Assembly: GCA_022925895.1 (NCBI GenBank)
Contig: JAKSYS010000731.1
Coordinates: 1 to 29,534 of the forward strand
From: Fragilaria crotonensis
Taxonomy: Eukaryota > Bacillariophyta > Fragilariophyceae > Fragilariales > Fragilariaceae
Length of the DNA: 29,534 bases
Direction of reading: 5' to 3'
The position numbers were made by a program, and so were the translations under genes. Each line of letters starts with the position of its first letter. Position 1 is the first letter of the stretch. Positions 1 through 10,989 of the stretch are shown here, piece by piece. Below the pieces are notes generated by a model. That model searched no databases and was not told the origin of the DNA. It worked only from the letters and a program-made list of their open reading frames with translations.

Positions 1-1260
1 GCGTTTTTCGAGAAGTTATGTTTAGTCGAAAATTTCGGGTACCAATATTTTTAACATAGTAATGGGACGACCTAGCTTTGCCCGTGTTGTCAAACCAAAA
101 AAATCCTGAAAACAATTGGTGGCATCAAAGATGATGCAAATGAAGGCAACAACAATGGTAAAATTGAGTCCATTTGCCAAATATAGCTCCCTAAAACAAT
201 CATCTAGATGACTGCAATTCTAAAATGCGTTAATGGAAGGTGTGTATGTTGTTCACTTGCAATCCAGAGTATACAAGAATTGCCTCACGGTACCAATGGA
301 GGAACTCCTCCCCATTCAATCAAAAGGATCCACAACCAAAACCTCATACCCGATCCTTCAATCATCAAACTTCCAAAAGGCATTCCAACTCGGTGAAAAA
401 CGACCTCCTCTCAATGGTCGGCATCACCGTTCTTACTCAACAGAATGAGGTCCGGCTGGTAGTCTGCGCTTCCCCTGGCCAGGTCTTTTCCGACGACGAC
501 GAGCGGTCCACAGTTGGTACAAATGACTACTCGCTCATGCATGCCATTTCCTCGTCCTCCAGCATGACCACCACAGAATGAGCTGCTCTCCACCGCGACC
601 GAGTCACAACGTTCATCATCCGCGGTGACAAGGCGCGATGATAAACTGCGAAAAATAGCAGTACAAAATGTTAATTCGTTTGCAACTTGACATCAAAACT
701 CACATCAAAGTGGCAGCTTCAGATGACAGTCTCAACCTGAAACTCACCATTCTGACAACATCTTAATTCATGTACAACTTCTGCTGTTGCCCTGCTTTGG
801 ATCATAAGTCATCATAATCCTTGCTTTGCCGAGCCTTTTGCTTGGTTGATATTCAAAGTATGAGCAATTGTTTTCAGGAAAATTGTCAAGCTTGAACAAA
901 AATCTACGACATCCGCTCGCCATATCTTTCGATAAACCATTGGTACGTCGGAACACCCAACACAACATCTCTACCCAATACAGTTATCTTCCAGTTTGAT
1001 AGGTGGCTAAAGAGAAGTCTTAGTGTATGAATACATCGATAACGGATGGAATCTGGAGTCGTCCCATTACTCCTGAAAACAATTCGTCCCGATACTGTGC
1101 TTAAACTAGTACTACAATTCCATCCGATGGTTTTACCCGTTTTGTCTTGTGAATCCTTGTGACTCGCACGAACTCACGTTGCTACTCCCGTGTGCATCGC
1201 GCTCGCTAGCCCTGCTGTCGCGGCAGGTTATGAGCAGAGTCTACGATGAGGTGGTGAAAT
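1..1260. other. No supportable gene
   Basis: I see only short open frames of 60-113 codons in overlapping frames on both strands, none with a recognisable motif or convincing codon continuity. The reading frame of the next feature is closed by a TGA at 1255-1257, so the retroelement relic does not extend into this stretch in frame. It may contain older repeat-derived sequence, but nothing can be named. Confidence 0.5.
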
Positions 1261-2547
1261 ATGTTATGGGACTCCAATCTGTATCGCAGCGACCCCTCGC
1301 TACCAAGGGGCTCCGCTGACAATGAGCGTCATATCTCGGTACACTTTCCAAACCATTTGTTCCCCAGCACCGAGGTTGCAAACTCGGCTCTCTACTACGA
1401 GGTCAAGCCCGATTGGTATACGGCAACGATCCCATCCCAGGCAGTCCCAACGGATATCCAGGGACGTCATATTTTGACAGCGCAGCGTTCGACGAGCTCC
1501 TTCGCAAGTATCCCGAGTCCAGCCACCTCTTTCACAGAATGGATACAACTGCTGCCTCCGGCTGAACGTCGCCTTATCTCATCCCACTATTTCAAGGACT
1601 GCGATGCAGAAGAGGCACTACTCCAATACCTCCAGATTCCCTGTGCTATGCTCATTGGTACAGATGGGGGCAAAAGTCACCACAGCGGATCCTTCTCCTG
1701 GATACTCTGCTCTCCAGGACTCGAACAGCTGGTTCTTAACGCTGGCCCAGTGGATGGATGGCACCGATGTCAAAGCTCGCTTCGCAGTGAAGCCGCGGCC
1801 GATACCTCACTCATTCTCTATGTGGACGAACTCGCCACATATCACCAAGTTGAAATCTCATGCACTTTTCAATTGTACGTGGATAGCACCAGCGCGATCA
1901 GCAACGTGAAGATGCTTCGAGACCTCATACCCAAACGTCGGTTCCCCAACCATGCTGACATACTGTCTACAATGAGCTCTGCCCACTATGTCCTTGAACA
2001 TGTTCGGTTCACCCACGTGCATAGCCATCAAGATCAGACGACTGCCTTTGATGATCTTCCCTTTCCAGCGCAATTAAATGTGCTCTGTGACAAAATGGCC
2101 ACTAATCAAATGCAGCGGCAAGCGCTCCATGAAGAGGAGCGCACCCTCTCGGTGCCGCTGCTCGCTCGGACCCTGGAAGTGGCAGTCCAGTACGAAAAAC
2201 AAGTGATTTCATCGCATTATGTGACACGACTTCGAGAGTGTATCAGTTTAACTGATCATCGCGCCTTTCTCCAAAGAAAGTACAAATGGTCAGACCAAAC
2301 GTGGTCATTCATCGCATGGGATGCATTTATGACCTGTGCCAGGAAACCAACTCTTACGAACCCGGTCACCCGGTCCAAGATTGTTCACAACTGGCTTCAC
2401 CTTGGTACGCAACGCGCTAAATTCGGGACAGGACCAAGTTTGTCTGAGTTCCACAGTTCGAATTACTTAGAATCGTTGGAGATAATGTTTCATTTTAGAT
2501 CGATAACACTTTCACGAGTGTCATCCTGGTCAAGAGCCTTCATTTAA
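1261..2547 (+). pseudogene. LINE-type retroelement relic, RNase H domain
   Basis: This 428-codon open frame encodes an RNase H-fold domain of the kind found downstream of the reverse transcriptase in diatom non-LTR elements. The acidic residues are visible in order: D135 in LIGTDGG, E177 in RSEAAA, D208 in LYVDST and D277 in LCDKMA. A HVHSHQD motif sits near residue 254 and the LPFPAQLN motif just before the last Asp. The C-terminal part (around residue 375, KIVHNWLHLGTQR) resembles the tail that normally precedes a Cys/His knuckle, but the cysteines are absent. No reverse transcriptase palm domain (no YxDD) precedes it and the frame is closed directly upstream, so I read this as a 5'-truncated, inactive copy. 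The ATG is simply the first in the open frame and need not be a real start. The RNase H call is solid from the spaced motifs; the LINE origin is inferred from family knowledge. Confidence 0.65.
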
Positions 2548-2732
2548 CCTACGAACTCCTTTGATATATTTCACGTGAATTGTAGACTGACGGATTTGCT
2601 CTATCGGAGTGTATCAAAATCACAATACACCTGGTCGCTACTCAGTTGTCGTTTCATGTCATGAAACACACCTGTTTTTCAGCAATCCAGAAACCTCCTA
2701 TTAGTACCACGTATTCTATAATTCGTTGCGCG

Positions 2733-5700
2733 ATGATGCGCCACACTACGACAGGTACAGCGTTGCTGTTCCTTGCATTGACTGCAGCGAGTTGTGCTGA
2801 TGTGAGTGCCGACTATTTTCAGTCACGACTCTAATGACAGATTACCTGGGTTTTGGTGTTCGAGCTGTGACGCCGATGAGAGATGAGACACACACAAGCC
2901 TCATCATGAGTGTAACGCTTGTTTATTTTGACGATTGTCCAACATGTTCAACTGGTCAAGGTGTCAATACGAACATGGATCGCTCTGTCCTCCCCAATTT
3001 AATGACTAACCGTTCATTCGTGTCCCACCTCCAAGGCTGCTGCTACTGCCGAGTTGCCTGTGAAATACGTTTACGATAAATGTCCCGAGGGAGCCGACCC
3101 TGACGACTGTCCAGTGCCCCGCTTCAAACCATGTCTTGCTTCCTGAGGAATCCGAGTGTGGGAAGGGGAAAGATCGCAGGATGATGCTAAGCAAATCGGA
3201 ACTGGCGGAGCGACACCTGCAACTCTTCGGTGGCCCTAAACCACTTCCGAAGCAATTCGAGATTAATGACGATGACACGCCAGCCACTCCCGTACAATAA
3301 ACCGTGCTACAGTCCTACCAGGAATGATCTTGCCGAATCCTGGACCAAGTGGGTGGCTGACGAAGATGCGTCCGTGGTCCTGGATCTTAGTTTTCCATTC
3401 GAATTCTTCGGATCAACATACAACACTACCTACATCAACGACAACGGATTTATCACCTTCAGGAACACCTTTCGCAACACCTACCAGCCAGTTTCCCTTC
3501 CTTCTGGTTTGACGACTCCCATGATTGCTCCTTTCTGGGCTGACGGCGAGGTTGCTGGAAACGGTGGGCGAGGAAACATCTGGTACAAGGACTTTGGTGA
3601 TAAGCTTTCAGTTATTTGGGACGAGGTTGGTTACTATGCCGAGGCTGATACAAAGGCTACGACCCACAACTCCTTCCAGCTTGTCATCTCCAAGGCCCAG
3701 GACTTGACGGAGGATATGAATAACATTTGCTTCTGTTACCTCGACATGGGGTGGACTCACGGTGACAAGGACGGCGTCAATGGCTTTGAAAAAAACCCAC
3801 GCGTTGGTCGGAGTCGGGCTGCGACGGTCGGGATAACGAGAGGTTTGGCTGGTAAGTTGCGGTCCAACCCCTGAACTGTCGTTTGGTTCACATGGGTCTG
3901 CAAAATGCTAACGTTCAAGCCAACCGTTTTTTATTCCTCGCCCTTTTCCAAGATCCCTTCGGCACCACATCGTATGCACAGATCGGTCGTTTCAACACCA
4001 GCGGAACTATCTTCAACGGAGTTAGAGTTCCAAGCGGAGTTGATTGGCTGGATTTCTTGGGATCTATCCAGATCCTGAACGCCCGTATGGGTTTCTGCTT
4101 CAACTCTGGTCCCAACATGCCTCCTGTCTTTAAGGGCGGCCCAACGGATGGAATCATGAGAATCCCGTGCGGAAGCAACCTTAAGGAATACAAGGTACGT
4201 CAGTGTGTGCATTTTTGACACCGTCATGATCGACACCTTGTTGTTCTTCGTAGAATGCTAACAATGGCTGAACGTCAATGCCTGTTGAACAGGTCTACTT
4301 TGGGGCTCCGGAATTTGATCAGACTCTGACTTGGGAAATCCTTGAAGAACCAGATGTAACACCAATCGGGTTTTGGCCTCTATTGACGGTGATGGTTCTC
4401 CTTCTGATACGATTGGACTGCGCTTTGAGTGGCTCACTGTTGACTTTGGTACCTATGGAGGGAAAACATTCGATTTCACGTTTCAAATCTGTGATAGCGT
4501 CAATCCTCCTGCTTGCGTCACGCGAACCATCTCATTTGTTTTGGAGAGTGCGGAACTGCCAATGGCGGCACCTGTATCCTGGAGAAGTGCACTCCCATAA
4601 AGGATACTGCATGCGCTGCGGACGTTGGCCCTAAGTGCACTCCCTGGCTTTCTGATCAACATTGCGAAGCTCCATTTGCCTTCCCAGCAATGCTTGTCTC
4701 CGGTCGCTATCCAATCATCAGGGATTCTCTCCGTGGCAACTTCGACGTACTTGGCGAAGATGGTTGGTGGTTCCACTACACTGACGATCGCGCTGGTGCC
4801 TATACCTTCACGCGCGACATGGGCGAAGCTGCCCCCGACCCCCGAGCTTTTGTGTTGTCTCACTTCGGTGAATCAGCTTCTGTGATCTGCTGGTGACCCG
4901 TCGTCGTCTTTGTGCTTCGGCAGTGCTCTGGCTTGGACCACTCCAGTCGTTATTCGGGCCGAGGGTCACCACGGCGGAACAGGCGTGTTCGTCTTGCCAT
5001 CCGGTCTGGACATCTCAGGCGGTCCAACTCCGGAGTGGGCAGTTGGCGCTGGTTCGATCAACCTGACTCAGATTCGCAACTATTTAAACAGTCTCAGTCC
5101 TACTCCGACGAAGATCCTTGTTGAGAAGTTTGTTGCGGGCTCAGGATCTGGAGCAACGGCAACCCTTCCTAACGAATACAAGTTCCAAGTGTTCGTTGGA
5201 AAGATCGGTTCGATTTCGGCATTCCTTAATCCTGGCAAGCCTTGTGCGTGTTACGGGGAGCAGTACAGTGAAAACTGGAAGTGTCTTCACAAGTATGGCT
5301 GCTTCAAGGATCAATTGCCCTTCGGCAAGAAGACCGGCAAATGCTACACGATCGACTTTGCAGATGGCGTTGAAAAATCCAAAACAACCTCAGTAAGGGG
5401 CTTGGACTTGTGCGGTCCAGCTCCTCCACCCAAAACGTGCCTCTTTAACAAGATGAAGGCCATTGCCAAAGCGTTGTCTGCCAAGCTCGGAGTGTACGTA
5501 CGCATCGACATGTTTGTGACGGACAAGAATGAGATCTACATGCAGGAATACACCTTCAACAACCACTTGGGAGGTACAAAACACTGTGCTGCCAAAAAGG
5601 ATGACGTGACTGGATGCATCGACTCGTGTTTCCTAGGAAATCTGTAGTCCGAGAATGGGGGTGATCCCGAAATGGGTTGCCCCAAGACTGCACGGCCCTC

Positions 5701-5797
5701 TGTCTTTGACGCAGGATACGGATCCCTCTCCGACGCGGCGCAATGCAGTGCTGCCATGGGACAGGCACCAATAACGGCTCTTCCGGCATGTTTCTAG
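2733..5797 (+). pseudogene. NIDO/ATP-grasp secreted protein, degenerate upstream copy
   Basis: This is a diverged tandem duplicate of the gene at 7407-10659, in the same orientation, with introns in the same three places. Inferred exons are 2733-2801 (signal peptide, TALLFLALTAASCA), 3036-3851, 3953-4194 and 4293-5797; intron borders are GTGAGT, GTAAGT and GTACGT donors with AG acceptors. Exon 3 is intact and has exactly the same length (242 nt) as in the other copy. Compared with that copy, the frame is lost near 3148 and 3285 (each fits one extra base), 4374 (one base missing), 4540 and 4830. In-frame stops occur at 4883-4885 (TGA where the paralogue has Gly) and 5645-5647 (TAG where the paralogue has Trp). 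The NIDO core (IAPFWAD, NSFQLVIS, CYLDMGWTHGD) and the ATP-grasp motifs (GHHGGTGVFVLPSG, EYKFQVFVGKIG, YVRIDMFV) are still readable. Some frameshifts could be sequencing errors, but the two substitutions to stop argue for a true pseudogene. Confidence 0.8.
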
Positions 5798-6204
5798 ACA
5801 AAAGGAATTTCCGTTTCGACGAGGGTGATGTCATTCACCAACGATATCAGATCAATCTCTGTGTATCTACAATGTTGTTGGGCTCGCATTATGGGGGTGA
5901 TGACACTACAACGATGAACCAGTAGTGTAATGCTGGTCAGCATTCATATTTTGTGTCATCCTAGTAGTATGGTTCATAGGAACTACCGGTATCAGCGCTC
6001 AGCGCTACTTGATGATTCAGCGCATGATGTGAGTGTTTGAAGCACCTTTGTCTTGCCGCATCGCATTTGCGTATCCAAACAAAATATAATTAGTTACGGT
6101 CAAGATTGCTTGCCTTCCTCGTCATCTATTCTCACCGGAAGGAATCGCTTACATCACATACAGTACATGACCTATCGTATTAAGTGGTGCTCCAGTAGGT
6201 GGTA

Positions 6205-6256
6205 GCGTAGTACAGTACTCGGACTACTCGGAGTACTCCTAGTTCCGAGTACTCCT
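6205..6256. repeat. GAGTACTC palindrome cluster
   Basis: AGTACT occurs at about 6214, 6232 and 6248, inside GGAGTACTCC/CGAGTACTCC contexts, within about 50 bases. Similar clusters recur in other non-coding parts of the window (7746-7760, 11880-11970, 12115-12140, 25798-25850) but hardly at all in the exons. It looks like a genome-wide intergenic motif rather than a site specific to this gene. Confidence 0.5.
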
Positions 6257-6723
6257 TATTGTGGAACTGCATTTCCGGAAATACAATTTTTGATCTGTAC
6301 GACCAGCTCAGATGTTGTGTGTTGTAGTTGCGGGTACTCGTGCTATAGCACCGATAACCTGCAACCTACTGTACTCGCATCATGCAAGAGAAGAAGGTAA
6401 AACGACGTGATTTTCAGCATCGACTGCGATCTCGCGATCTTGGGGCTTGCAAAATCCTGCAGAGGGGCTGGATAATGTAATGGTATCCTGTATCCTGATT
6501 CCCGATCTGTTACGAGTCGCGACTCCCGACTCAACAAGATAGACAAATGGGAATTTGCGATAGGAGCCCGAAGCCACCCAACGGAATATCTCTGAAGCAA
6601 CAGTAACAGATTTACGCGAAGGATCGCGTAATCGTGCCTAGTAGAGTGTCCATTATGTCTCATGTGTTTTCTTTTGACTAGTAGTCTGGTACGGTACAAT
6701 TGTATTGAGATAGGACGCGGATC

Positions 6724-6879
6724 CGATTAGAATGCAAGGAAATGATGGCGCAAGCCGTACCAATCAGCATTCCCTCCATATGTTACTGTCTTACTGGAGT
6801 ACTGTATCACCGTAGGTAGTACGTGAAAGGGTCAGTACTGTGACGTCATCCTTGACGTCATTTCCTTGCATTCTAATCG
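6724..6879. mobile_element. MITE-like element with perfect 22-bp inverted repeats
   Basis: The 22 bases at 6724-6745 (starting CGATTAGAATGCAAGG) are repeated exactly in reverse complement at 6858-6879, leaving a 112-base centre. Such a match at this distance is not expected by chance. The size, non-coding centre and terminal inverted repeats fit a miniature inverted-repeat element, or a large potential hairpin. I see no clear target-site duplication directly outside the arms, so the mobile-element reading is an inference. The right arm overlaps the second TGACGTCA box, so the element may have brought regulatory sites to the downstream gene. Confidence 0.55.
6841..6860. promoter_or_regulatory. 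Two TGACGTCA (CRE/bZIP) boxes
   Basis: TGACGTCA occurs at 6841-6848 and again at 6853-6860, a 12-base spacing, about 550 bases upstream of the start codon at 7407. This palindrome is the classical cAMP-response element bound by bZIP proteins. In Phaeodactylum, TGACGT-type elements are known to mediate CO2/cAMP repression of a carbonic-anhydrase promoter. The match is exact; a role at this gene is inference. Single copies of the 8-mer also occur near 19038 and at 29376-29383. Confidence 0.4.
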
Positions 6880-7406
6880 AAACTGGTATTCGTAAGACAT
6901 TAAGCCTATTCTTGTTCTACTTACAATTTACTTGACGATAAAAGTACCTTTTATTGGTTGTGATTCGAATTGCATCTGCCCTTGTTCGTCGAGACGTCAC
7001 ATAACGGATTCTAAATAAGAAGTTTTCTGTAGACTATCCCAGTCCTGAGGTCCGAGTAGTATTGCAAAGTTAGGGTTCCGACAACTCATTCGGGAATGGA
7101 AATGGACAAAATTGAAGACACTGTCGGACGGAGCGTATAAATGGATTCGCATCCTATCAATGATAAATACCAAAAACAAACCAGGCGAAAGTCGTTTTCA
7201 TAAAGGAGGGCACAAGATGCATCCATTTTAAGTGTACAATCACGAGTTCATTTAGTATCGTGGTTTTTGGTCCGGCGTATCCAGTCATTTTCAAGGTAGG
7301 GGGAGGCGTACATGGAGTACAGTTTTTGCACTACAAGCTGAAAACGTGCTGCACACTTTTCGACGACTAGGGATTCCACTATCGGGCACTCACCAAGTTT
7401 GTACTG

Positions 7407-10400
7407 ATGACAATGAGCATGAAGCTTCATTTCGCCTTGAGCGTCATCTCTGTCATCGCTTTGGCTGTTGGAGCCAATGTGGACAGCACAGCTGTAAGAC
7501 ATATGCCTTTCGTTGAAAACTGTTTGAATTGTTCAATTTTGATGGTATTGAGTATAGCGTCAATTTGTTAGTTGTCGCTGGCGCGATGACGACTACCGCA
7601 ACGCAACGCTTCCACTTTACTCAAGCGCATTGTTTACGAGAACAAACGTATATTCTCTCGAGATTGGGCCAGAGGTTTCAGGTTACAAAGGAAGCAGTTC
7701 GATGGCTTCGCTAATGTGAAAAACGACCAGTGTACATGTTACCCAAGTACGGAGTACTGGAGTTTACTTGTTTGCTATTTGATCACGAGTTATGGAATAC
7801 AATTGCTCCGTTTTGCTTTATAGGTTTTCTGCCGGTAGACCATCGCCCTTCTGCATGTCCTGCACTCCGTACACAAACCTAACACAATTCTTCTTTTGCA
7901 GGAACGCAAACTTCAAACAGTGCCTCAATTCAAGTATGTTGCATGTCCTGCGAAAGCTGATCCAGCGGATTGTCCCGTCCCGAATTATGCTCCGTGCAGT
8001 CCTGAGGAAACGGCTTGCGACGAACCAAAAGTTCGCCGACAGTTGGCTCCTGAAGTAGAAGAGGCGCGTCGCCTTCAACTCTTTGGTGGTACTAAACCAG
8101 TTCCGAAGCAGTTTGAGATTCTTGACGATGATGAGCCTTTCCCCTACGATCAGCCTTGCTACAGCCCCTCCAGAAATGATCTTACCGATTCCTGGACGAA
8201 GTGGGTTGCTGCTGAGGATGAGTCTGTGGAAGTTAATCTCAAATTCAATTTTTCGTTCTTTGGATCCACGTACAACAAGACTTTTGTCAGCGATAACGGA
8301 TTCCTCTCTTTCAGAAACACATTCAGAGATAATTACCAACCAGCATCCTTGCCATCTGGTTTGTCAACTCCCATCATCGCTCCATTCTGGGCCGACGCCG
8401 AGGTTGCTGGAAACGGTGGGATCGGTAACATTTGGTTCAAGGACTTTGGTGACAAATTCGCAGTCATTTGGGACGAAGTCGGTTATTTCTCTGACACCAC
8501 ACCCAAGTCGCACAACTCCTTCCAGGTAGTCATCTCCAACAAGCAGGATTTCCCAGACATTAATAACATTTGCTTTTGCTACCTTGACATGGGATGGACT
8601 CACGGCGATCGAGATGGAGTTAATGGCTTTGAAATTGTCCCACGCGTTGGTGCTAGTCGCGCTGCCACAGTCGGAATTTCAAGGGGGTTTGCTGGTAAGT
8701 GTGCTAAGTGTAACAGAACATTCTGACATTCGCATCGTCGCCGATGTTATCGAGTCTCTACCAATTTGTGATTCTGCAATCCCTCTCACACGTTTGCTTG
8801 AACGTTGCTGTTCTTGTCTGCTGCAGATCCCTTTGGCACCACGACGTATGCCCAGATCGGACGCTTCAACACCAGCGGAACTATTCATAACGGAGTAAGG
8901 GTTCCAAGTGGAGTCGATTGGCTAGATTTCCTCGGTTCTACCAAGATCCTCAATGCCCGCACCGGGTTCTGCTTCAACTCTGGTCAAAATATGCCTCCTG
9001 TCTTCAAGGCAGGCCCCACGAATGGTACCATCACGATCCCTTGTGGTAGCGAGCTCGATGAGTACAAGGTATGGCCTTCAAAATGATCTTCGCCTGCCTT
9101 TTTTTGTCTTTCCAAACCTCCACTCTCCTCGGATCTTTTCCTTACCATTTGCTTCCTGCCATTGCCTCTTCCAGGTGTATTTTGGAGCTCCTGAGTTTGA
9201 TCAAACTCTGACATGGGAGGTTCTCTCCGAGCCTGCGGTGACCCCACCTGGCTTTATTGCCACCGTTGACGGCGATGGAATCCCAGATGATACCGTTGGT
9301 ATCCGCTTCCAGTACCTTAACCCTGACTTTGCCACGTACGGCGGCCAATGGTTCAATTTCACCTTCAAGGCGTGCGACAATGTCAACCCCCCAGCCTGCA
9401 CCATCGCAACCGTCGCTATCCAAATTGGGGTTTGTGGGGCTGTTGACTGCGATCCAGAAAAATGTGTCCCAATCACTGACAGCCAGTGTGTTGCCGATGT
9501 TGGTCCAGTTTGCACTCCGTTCCTGTCTGGCGAGCACTGTGACCCTCAGTACTCCTTCCCAATGCTGATCTCTGCTCGTTACCCCAACATCAAGGAGTCC
9601 TTACGCGGTCCCACGGATGTCCTCGGAGACGCAGGCTGGTGGTACCATTACACGGATGACCGTGCTGGAGGCTACTCGTTTACTCGTGCGAGTGGCGAGG
9701 CCGCACCACCGCTTCTCTGCTGTGTGACTACTGTGGACCAACTTTTGGGACCCGTTGGTAACCCTTCGTTATCGTCGTGCTTCGATGGTACTCCGGCCTG
9801 GACAAGTCCGGTTGTCATTCGTGCTGAGGGTCACCACGGCGGAACGGGTGTGTTCGTCTTGCCATCTGGCTTGAACATATCCGGCGGTCCTACTCCCGAG
9901 TTGGCGGTCGGCGCTGGTTCCATCACCCTGGCTCAGATTCGCACTTATTTGAACAGTCTCACTCCCACTCCAACCAAGATCCTGGTGGAGACGTTCATCG
10001 CAGGCTCGGGATCAGGAGCAACTGCCACCCTTCCTAACGAGTACAAGTTCCACATGTTCAATGGAAAGATCGGTTCGATTTCTGCATTCCTGAACCCTGG
10101 CAAGCCGTGCGCCTGTTACGGAGAGTACGACGAAGACTGGCAATGCCTCCACAAGTACGGGTGCTTCAAGACTCAAATGCCGTTCGGTACTATGCATGAT
10201 TCCTGCTACGAGGTTGACTTCCCTGACGTTGGTGGACCAGTTGTAACCACCTCTGTGAAGGGCTTTGACTTGTGTGGCCCTGTCCCTTCGCCTCCACCTT
10301 GTCTCTTCAACAAGATGAAGGCCATTGCCAAAAAGCTGTCGTTGCTGATTGGGGTGTACGTACGCATCGACATGTTTGTTACGGCCAACAATGAGATCTA

Positions 10401-10659
10401 CGTGCAGGAGTACACATTCAACCATCTTGGTGGCACCAAGCACTGCGCATCGAGACTTGATTTCGATTGCGTTGATTCATGCATCCTCGGACGTTATTGG
10501 TACGATGCGGGAACCACCAATGAACAGCGCGCTCAGGGAGGTCCCAACAAACCCAGACCCTCTGCGTTCCCTGCCAACTACGGCAGCTTGTCGGATTCAG
10601 CCCAATGCACAAGTGCCTTGGCGTACTCGCCACTCCTTGCCGTCAAGGCATGCAGCTGA
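7407..10659 (+). CDS. Secreted NIDO-domain/TupA-like ATP-grasp fusion protein
   Basis: Four exons, 7407-7493, 7902-8694, 8827-9068 and 9175-10659 (intron phases 0, 1, 0; donors GTAAGA, GTAAGT, GTATGG), give 868 residues with no break. ATGs at 7407, 7413 and 7419 are in frame; the first is taken. Residues 1-22 form a signal peptide (LHFALSVISVIALAVGA). A NIDO domain spans about 145-293 (FFGSTYN, IAPFWAD, NSFQVVIS, FCYLDMGWTHGD, RAATVGISRG). Residues about 345-460 (NMPPVF...DGDG...) look like an Ig/cadherin-type beta domain. A six-cysteine module follows (C461-C496), then an ATP-grasp-like domain at about 509-794: GHHGGTGVFVL (glycine-rich nucleotide loop), KILVETF, EYKFHMFNGKIGSI, RIDMFV and EIYVQEYTFNHLGG, matching the motif order of TupA-like ATP-grasp proteins. 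At least six N-glycosylation sequons support passage through the secretory route. The substrate is unknown: ATP-grasp enzymes form acid-amine or acid-thiol bonds, but activity outside the cytosol would be unusual. The degenerate duplicate lies upstream. Confidence 0.85.
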
Positions 10660-10989
10660 GGTGTAGACGCCAAACGCATGTTGTGACATTATACGCAGCT
10701 TGCTTAGATTAAATGGGAAGATAATGCTGCATCCGCGCACTAGTTTAAAGATTACATTTGCATAAGTTACACAGGGATACTGTAGCAGTACTGAGATTGG
10801 ATCATGTCGAAAAGCGTGTCACAACGTTTGTGGCGAGAAACTGCGGAGTGTTGCCTTCGAAAGGCATGCTTGTGTACTACTAGTAGAGGTGATGGAAAAG
10901 GAACTATGTTTCAAAGCGTATTTCCGACGTATTTGCAATCTGTAGGGACACATGAGCGAGGAGCCAACCACGTTGGAGTTCATGTTTAC

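Larger units (their letters stand above)
5798..7406. other. Intergenic spacer between the NIDO/ATP-grasp duplicates
   Basis: This 1.6-kb spacer has no convincing coding sequence. It contains a GAGTACTC-rich cluster near 6200-6260, a 156-bp inverted-repeat element at 6724-6879 and two TGACGTCA boxes at 6841-6860, each listed separately. The promoter of the downstream gene should lie in its 3' part; I see no clear TATA box close to the start codon. Confidence 0.6.

Noticed and set aside
58-1071. 14-base inverted match between 58-71 and 1058-1071
   Set aside because: A single 14-base match at about 1 kb distance is expected about once by chance in a window of this size, and it does not extend.
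3852-3952. Independent short gene starting at 3883
   Set aside because: This is intron 2 of the degenerate NIDO/ATP-grasp copy (GTAAGT to CCAAG); the frame is open by chance into exon 3.
9142-10443. Open frames of 100-143 codons on the minus strand within the NIDO/ATP-grasp gene
   Set aside because: They lie antisense to conserved, spliced coding sequence and have no motif; they are shadows of codon usage on the other strand.
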